Shown in pieces: positions 61,753-64,000 of a stretch of 64,000 nt of DNA. Each line of letters opens with the position of its first letter. Position 1 is the stretch's first letter. The notes beneath the pieces are model-generated. The model did no database searches, had not been told where the DNA came from, and saw nothing but the letters and a program-made list of their open reading frames with translations. The DNA lies in NCBI RefSeq assembly GCF_026342435.1, contig NZ_JAPEMT010000001.1:2102501-2166500 (forward strand), read 5' to 3'. Origin of the DNA: Streptomyces sp. NBC_00237. Its GTDB lineage: Bacteria > Actinomycetota > Actinomycetes > Streptomycetales > Streptomycetaceae. Made by a program: the position numbers and the translations under genes.

Positions 61753-62080
61753 AAATCCAAGGGTACGGGTTTCGGTGCATGGACCCGAGCGCCAGGGGGA
61801 ACGATCCGGCAACACCTGCGTCCATCCGGCCGCACGGCGTGCGGCTTCGTACGACTTGATACGGCTTGCGGCGGGCCGAGGGGGCGCTGCGGAGCCGTCC
61901 CCGGACGTCCGTACCAGGGTCGCCTCTACTCCCTACGCCTGAGCCCGGGCGCGCACAGTCGTCCTGGAGGAGGAGCGCATCGACACCGGAACAGTGCGGT
62001 AATGGAGACAGGGCCCGTACTGTGGGGTCTGTTGGAGTGGCCAGGAGCCGGAGTCCGTCAGAAGGGGGCGCGCGAAGCCC
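61753..62080. other. 328-bp divergent region upstream of pspA
   Basis: Between DUF3043 (-) and pspA (+). It contains no convincing gene. A GGTCTGTTGGAGTGGCCAGG stretch lies within 60 bp of the pspA start. I see no recognisable operator. Confidence 0.5.
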
Positions 62081-62878
62081 ATGAGCGGTGTCATGAAGCG
62101 TATGGGGATGATCTTCCGCGCGAAGGCGAATCAGGCCCTTGACCGGGCCGAAGACCCGCGGGAGACGCTGGATTACTCGTACCAGAAGCAGCTTGAACTG
62201 CTCCAGAAGGTACGCAGGGGAGTCGCGGACGTCGCGACGTCGCGCAAGCGCCTCGAACTCCAGCTGAACACGTTGCAGATCAACTCCTCCAAGCTGGAGG
62301 ACCAGGGCCGCAAGGCGCTCGCGCTCGGCCGTGAGGACCTCGCCCGCGAGGCCCTGTCGCGCCGTGCCGCGTTGCAGCAGCAGGTCTCCGACCTGGAGGT
62401 GCAGCACCAGACCCTCCAGGGCGAGGAGGAGAAGCTGACGCTGGCGGCGCAGCGCCTCCAGGCCAAGGTCGACGCCTTCCGCACGAAGAAGGAGACCATC
62501 AAGGCCACCTATACGGCGGCCCAGGCACAGACCCGGATCGCTGAGTCCTTCTCCGGCATCTCCGAGGAGATGAGCGACGTCGGCGTCGCGATCCAGCGTG
62601 CCGAGGACAAGACCGCACAGCTCCAGGCCCGTGCGGGCGCCATCGACGAACTGCTCGCCTCGGGCGCGCTGGACGACCAGTCCGGCCTCGCCAAGGACGA
62701 TATCCAGGCCGAGCTGGACCGCCTCTCCGGCGGTACGGACGTCGAGCTGGAGCTCCAGCGGATGAAGCAGGAGCTGGCTGGCGGGCCGTCGCAGCAGGCC
62801 ATCGAGGGCGGCCAGGGCGGCTCCCAGCAGGGCCACCAGGTCCAGGACCAGTCCCGCCCCCGCTTCGACAAGCAGTAG
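62081..62878 (+). CDS. pspA: PspA/IM30-family membrane-stress protein
   Basis: A 265-residue PspA. The N-terminal KRMGMIFRAKANQALDRAEDP helix binds membranes; a long coiled coil follows from about 35 to 220. The last 30 residues are Gln/Gly-rich. It should protect the inner membrane under envelope stress. ATG 62081. It is followed by the pspAA gene after 27 bp and, further on, a sensor kinase. Confidence 0.93.
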   Translation: MSGVMKRMGMIFRAKANQALDRAEDPRETLDYSYQKQLELLQKVRRGVADVATSRKRLELQLNTLQINSSKLEDQGRKALALGREDLAREALSRRAALQQQVSDLEVQHQTLQGEEEKLTLAAQRLQAKVDAFRTKKETIKATYTAAQAQTRIAESFSGISEEMSDVGVAIQRAEDKTAQLQARAGAIDELLASGALDDQSGLAKDDIQAELDRLSGGTDVELELQRMKQELAGGPSQQAIEGGQGGSQQGHQVQDQSRPRFDKQ

Positions 62879-62905
62879 CCAGGAGCAGGTGAACGGAGGA
62901 GCGTC

Positions 62906-63184
62906 ATGATCGTACGGATCATGGGCGAGGGCCAGCTCGACCTGGCCGACAGCCACTTCGTCGAGCTCAACAAGCTCGACGACGAACTGCTGGCCGAGAT
63001 GGAGAACGGGGACGGGCCCGGCTTCCGGCACACGCTGGAAGCCCTCCTGGAAGCCGTCCGCACCCTGGGTTCACCTCTCCCGGACGACTCCCTCGAACCC
63101 TCCGAGCTGATCCTTCCGGCGCCGGACTCCACGCTGGAGGAAGTCCGCGCCCTCCTCACCGAAGACGGCCTCATCCCCGGCTGA
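62906..63184 (+). CDS. PspA-associated protein PspAA
   Basis: A 92-residue acidic protein. MIVRIMGEGQLDLADSHFVELNKLDDELL is characteristic of PspAA, a small partner of PspA in actinobacteria. AGGAGCG lies before ATG 62906. It is 27 bp after pspA, in the same operon. Confidence 0.9.
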   Translation: MIVRIMGEGQLDLADSHFVELNKLDDELLAEMENGDGPGFRHTLEALLEAVRTLGSPLPDDSLEPSELILPAPDSTLEEVRALLTEDGLIPG

Positions 63185-63222
63185 CCCCTCTCCCTCCCAC
63201 TCCACCCGAGCCCCCGCCACCC

Positions 63223-63286
63223 CCGGTGCCGGGGGCTCCGCCGCCCCCAACCCCCCGGTGCTGGGGGCTCCGCCACCCCCAACCCC
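63223..63286. repeat. Two tandem 32-bp copies
   Basis: CCGGTGCCGGGGGCTCCGCC plus GCCCCCAACCCC, repeated with two changes. Each copy includes a GGGGGC-n4-GCCCCC-like hairpin and may terminate pspAA transcripts. Confidence 0.6.
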
Positions 63287-63678
63287 CTCGGGCGGCGCGA
63301 TCACCTCTCAGCCCCCGCCCCGCCCAGCTCCCTCGGGCTCCGCCCCGCCTCGCCCTCTTGGGCGCCGCTTCCGCCTAGCCTCCTTGGGCTCCGCCCTCCG
63401 CTTCCCTCGCCCCCTTGGGCGGCGGGGCCGCCCCCCGGGGGCGGAACGGGCGGGCAAGGGGGCGGCCCCTCTCGCTCCGGGCCCACCCCGGAGCGCCCCC
63501 GGCCCGCCCCGGTACCGCCCGCACCCCGCAAGGGGCCCGCCCCGGTGCCGCCCGCCTTTACCTCCGCCATCAGGTGCGCCGCACCCCGGTGCGCCTGCGG
63601 CGGGCCGCCCCTCCCCGCCCCTCCCCGCCCCTTCACCTAAAGCGCTCGCCGCGCGGCTGTCCCGGACACGTGCGGGCG

Positions 63679-63720
63679 CGTCGTGGCTGGCCGCGCAGTT
63701 CCCCGCGCCCCTAAAGGGGC
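63679..63720 (+). repeat. Dispersed intergenic element, copy 3
   Basis: GCGTCGTGGCTGGCCGCGCA and onward GTTCCCCGCGCCCCTAAAGG, matching copies at 32549 and, reversed, in the third unit at 56956. Confidence 0.65.
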
Positions 63721-63761
63721 ACGTCGCACCCGGCCCCCGCGAAGCCGGGAGCGCACGCGCG

Positions 63762-63830
63762 GCCGAGCCGCACAGTGACACAGCCCCGCACCCGCGGGGG
63801 CGGAGCCGCACAACGACACAGCCCCGCGTC
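63762..63830 (-). repeat. Reverse copies of the GGGGCTGT-GTGCGGCTC element
   Basis: Two units, GCCGAGCCGCACAGTGACAC and GCGGAGCCGCACAACGACAC, each followed by AGCCCCGC. On the minus strand they match GGGGCTGTATCACTGTGCGG of the 62-bp repeats near 56.85 kb. Confidence 0.65.
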
Positions 63831-63857
63831 CCCGCAAGGGGCCCGTACCGTAGAGCC

Positions 63858-64000
63858 ATGCCGCCCAGCCCCCGCCTCACCCGCCCCCGCACCTGGCTGC
63901 GCGCCCACCCCCTCGCCTTCGACGCCGCCCTGGCAGCCGTCGTCCTCGCAGCCATGATCATCGGCTCGTTCGCCGACCCCCACGACGGCATGCACGGTCC
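63858..64000 (+). CDS. Sensor histidine kinase, N-terminal fragment
   Basis: The gene runs past the right edge. ATG 63858 begins RLTRPRTWLRAHPLAFDAALAAVV, a basic tail and the first membrane helix (LAAVVLAAMIIGSF), as in LuxR-linked sensor kinases of Streptomyces. The kinase assignment rests on similarity of this start to such proteins and its place after pspA. Confidence 0.5.
   Translation, partial: MPPSPRLTRPRTWLRAHPLAFDAALAAVVLAAMIIGSFADPHDGMHG

Larger units (their letters stand above)
63185..63857. other. Gene-poor 673-bp region rich in repeats
   Basis: Between pspAA and the kinase at the right edge. Very GC- and Pro-codon-rich sequence with many GGGCTCCGCC and TTGGGC repeats, a 32-bp tandem duplication, and copies of two dispersed elements. 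No gene in it is supported. Confidence 0.6.

Noticed and set aside
63185..63857. Several short Pro/Arg-rich frames near the right end
   Set aside because: They come from repeat-rich GC sequence without ribosome sites or recognisable protein features.
1..64000. CRISPR arrays, tRNA or rRNA genes, insertion sequences or prophage
   Set aside because: No spaced direct repeats of CRISPR type, no cloverleaf or rRNA sequence, and no transposase or integrase was recognised in any frame.

Overview
The window is a high-GC actinobacterial chromosome segment, almost certainly Streptomyces. Evidence: GC-rich third codon positions throughout, GTG starts, a GSI/GSII glutamine synthetase pair with GlnR-type operators, the lipA-lipB and aceE/sucB/lpd neighbourhood, and dispersed repeats of the kind seen between Streptomyces genes. 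I saw no tRNA, rRNA, CRISPR array, transposase or integrase. The gene order resembles, from memory, the part of Streptomyces chromosomes that carries glnII, glnA, lipA and aceE; I could not check this by alignment.

Layout. 0-5.7 kb: a left-edge secreted trypsin-like protease, a NarL/LuxR two-component pair, a winged-helix regulator preceded by a possible 40-codon leader ORF with tandem Cys codons, a DUF6891 protein and glnII. 5.8-7.6 kb: small metabolic or hypothetical genes. 7.7-15.0 kb: a six-gene, fully overlapping minus-strand operon (binding protein, permease, ATPase, DUF364 protein, GHMP kinase, PLP enzyme) facing an MFS exporter across a Zur/Fur-like box. This is a candidate metallophore synthesis and uptake locus. 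15-20.3 kb: glnA with a GlnR operator, RDD and DUF4191 membrane proteins, lipA and lipB. 20.5-33.6 kb: regulators, redox enzymes, a PP2C-type phosphatase, two SDRs and a WYL regulator.

33.7-42.4 kb: aceE, a GntR/FCD regulator, the two-lipoyl-domain E2 (sucB), lpdA and pepA. A perfect 17-bp palindrome lies upstream of aceE. lipA and lipB, which make the lipoyl cofactor, lie about 15 kb from its protein acceptors. 42.7-49.8 kb: an exopolysaccharide operon with an Agd3/PelA-like deacetylase, a PelF-like GT4 glycosyltransferase, a tiny basic protein, a polytopic membrane protein, a spherulin-4 (Sph3-like) hydrolase and a GH114 lipoprotein. It combines most of the enzyme set of fungal galactosaminogalactan and bacterial Pel synthesis and is the most interesting system in the window. 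It ends in a 24-bp tandem array of inverted repeats.

49.9-56.8 kb: cobalamin lower-ligand and nucleotide-loop assembly (cobS, cobT and a metallo-beta-lactamase-like/CobU fusion), with an MprF-like lysyltransferase and a rhomboid-like partner inserted. 57-64 kb: an HtrA-like lipoprotein protease, an ABC exporter, a methyltransferase, DUF3043, and a pspA-pspAA envelope-stress pair followed by the start of a sensor kinase at the right edge.
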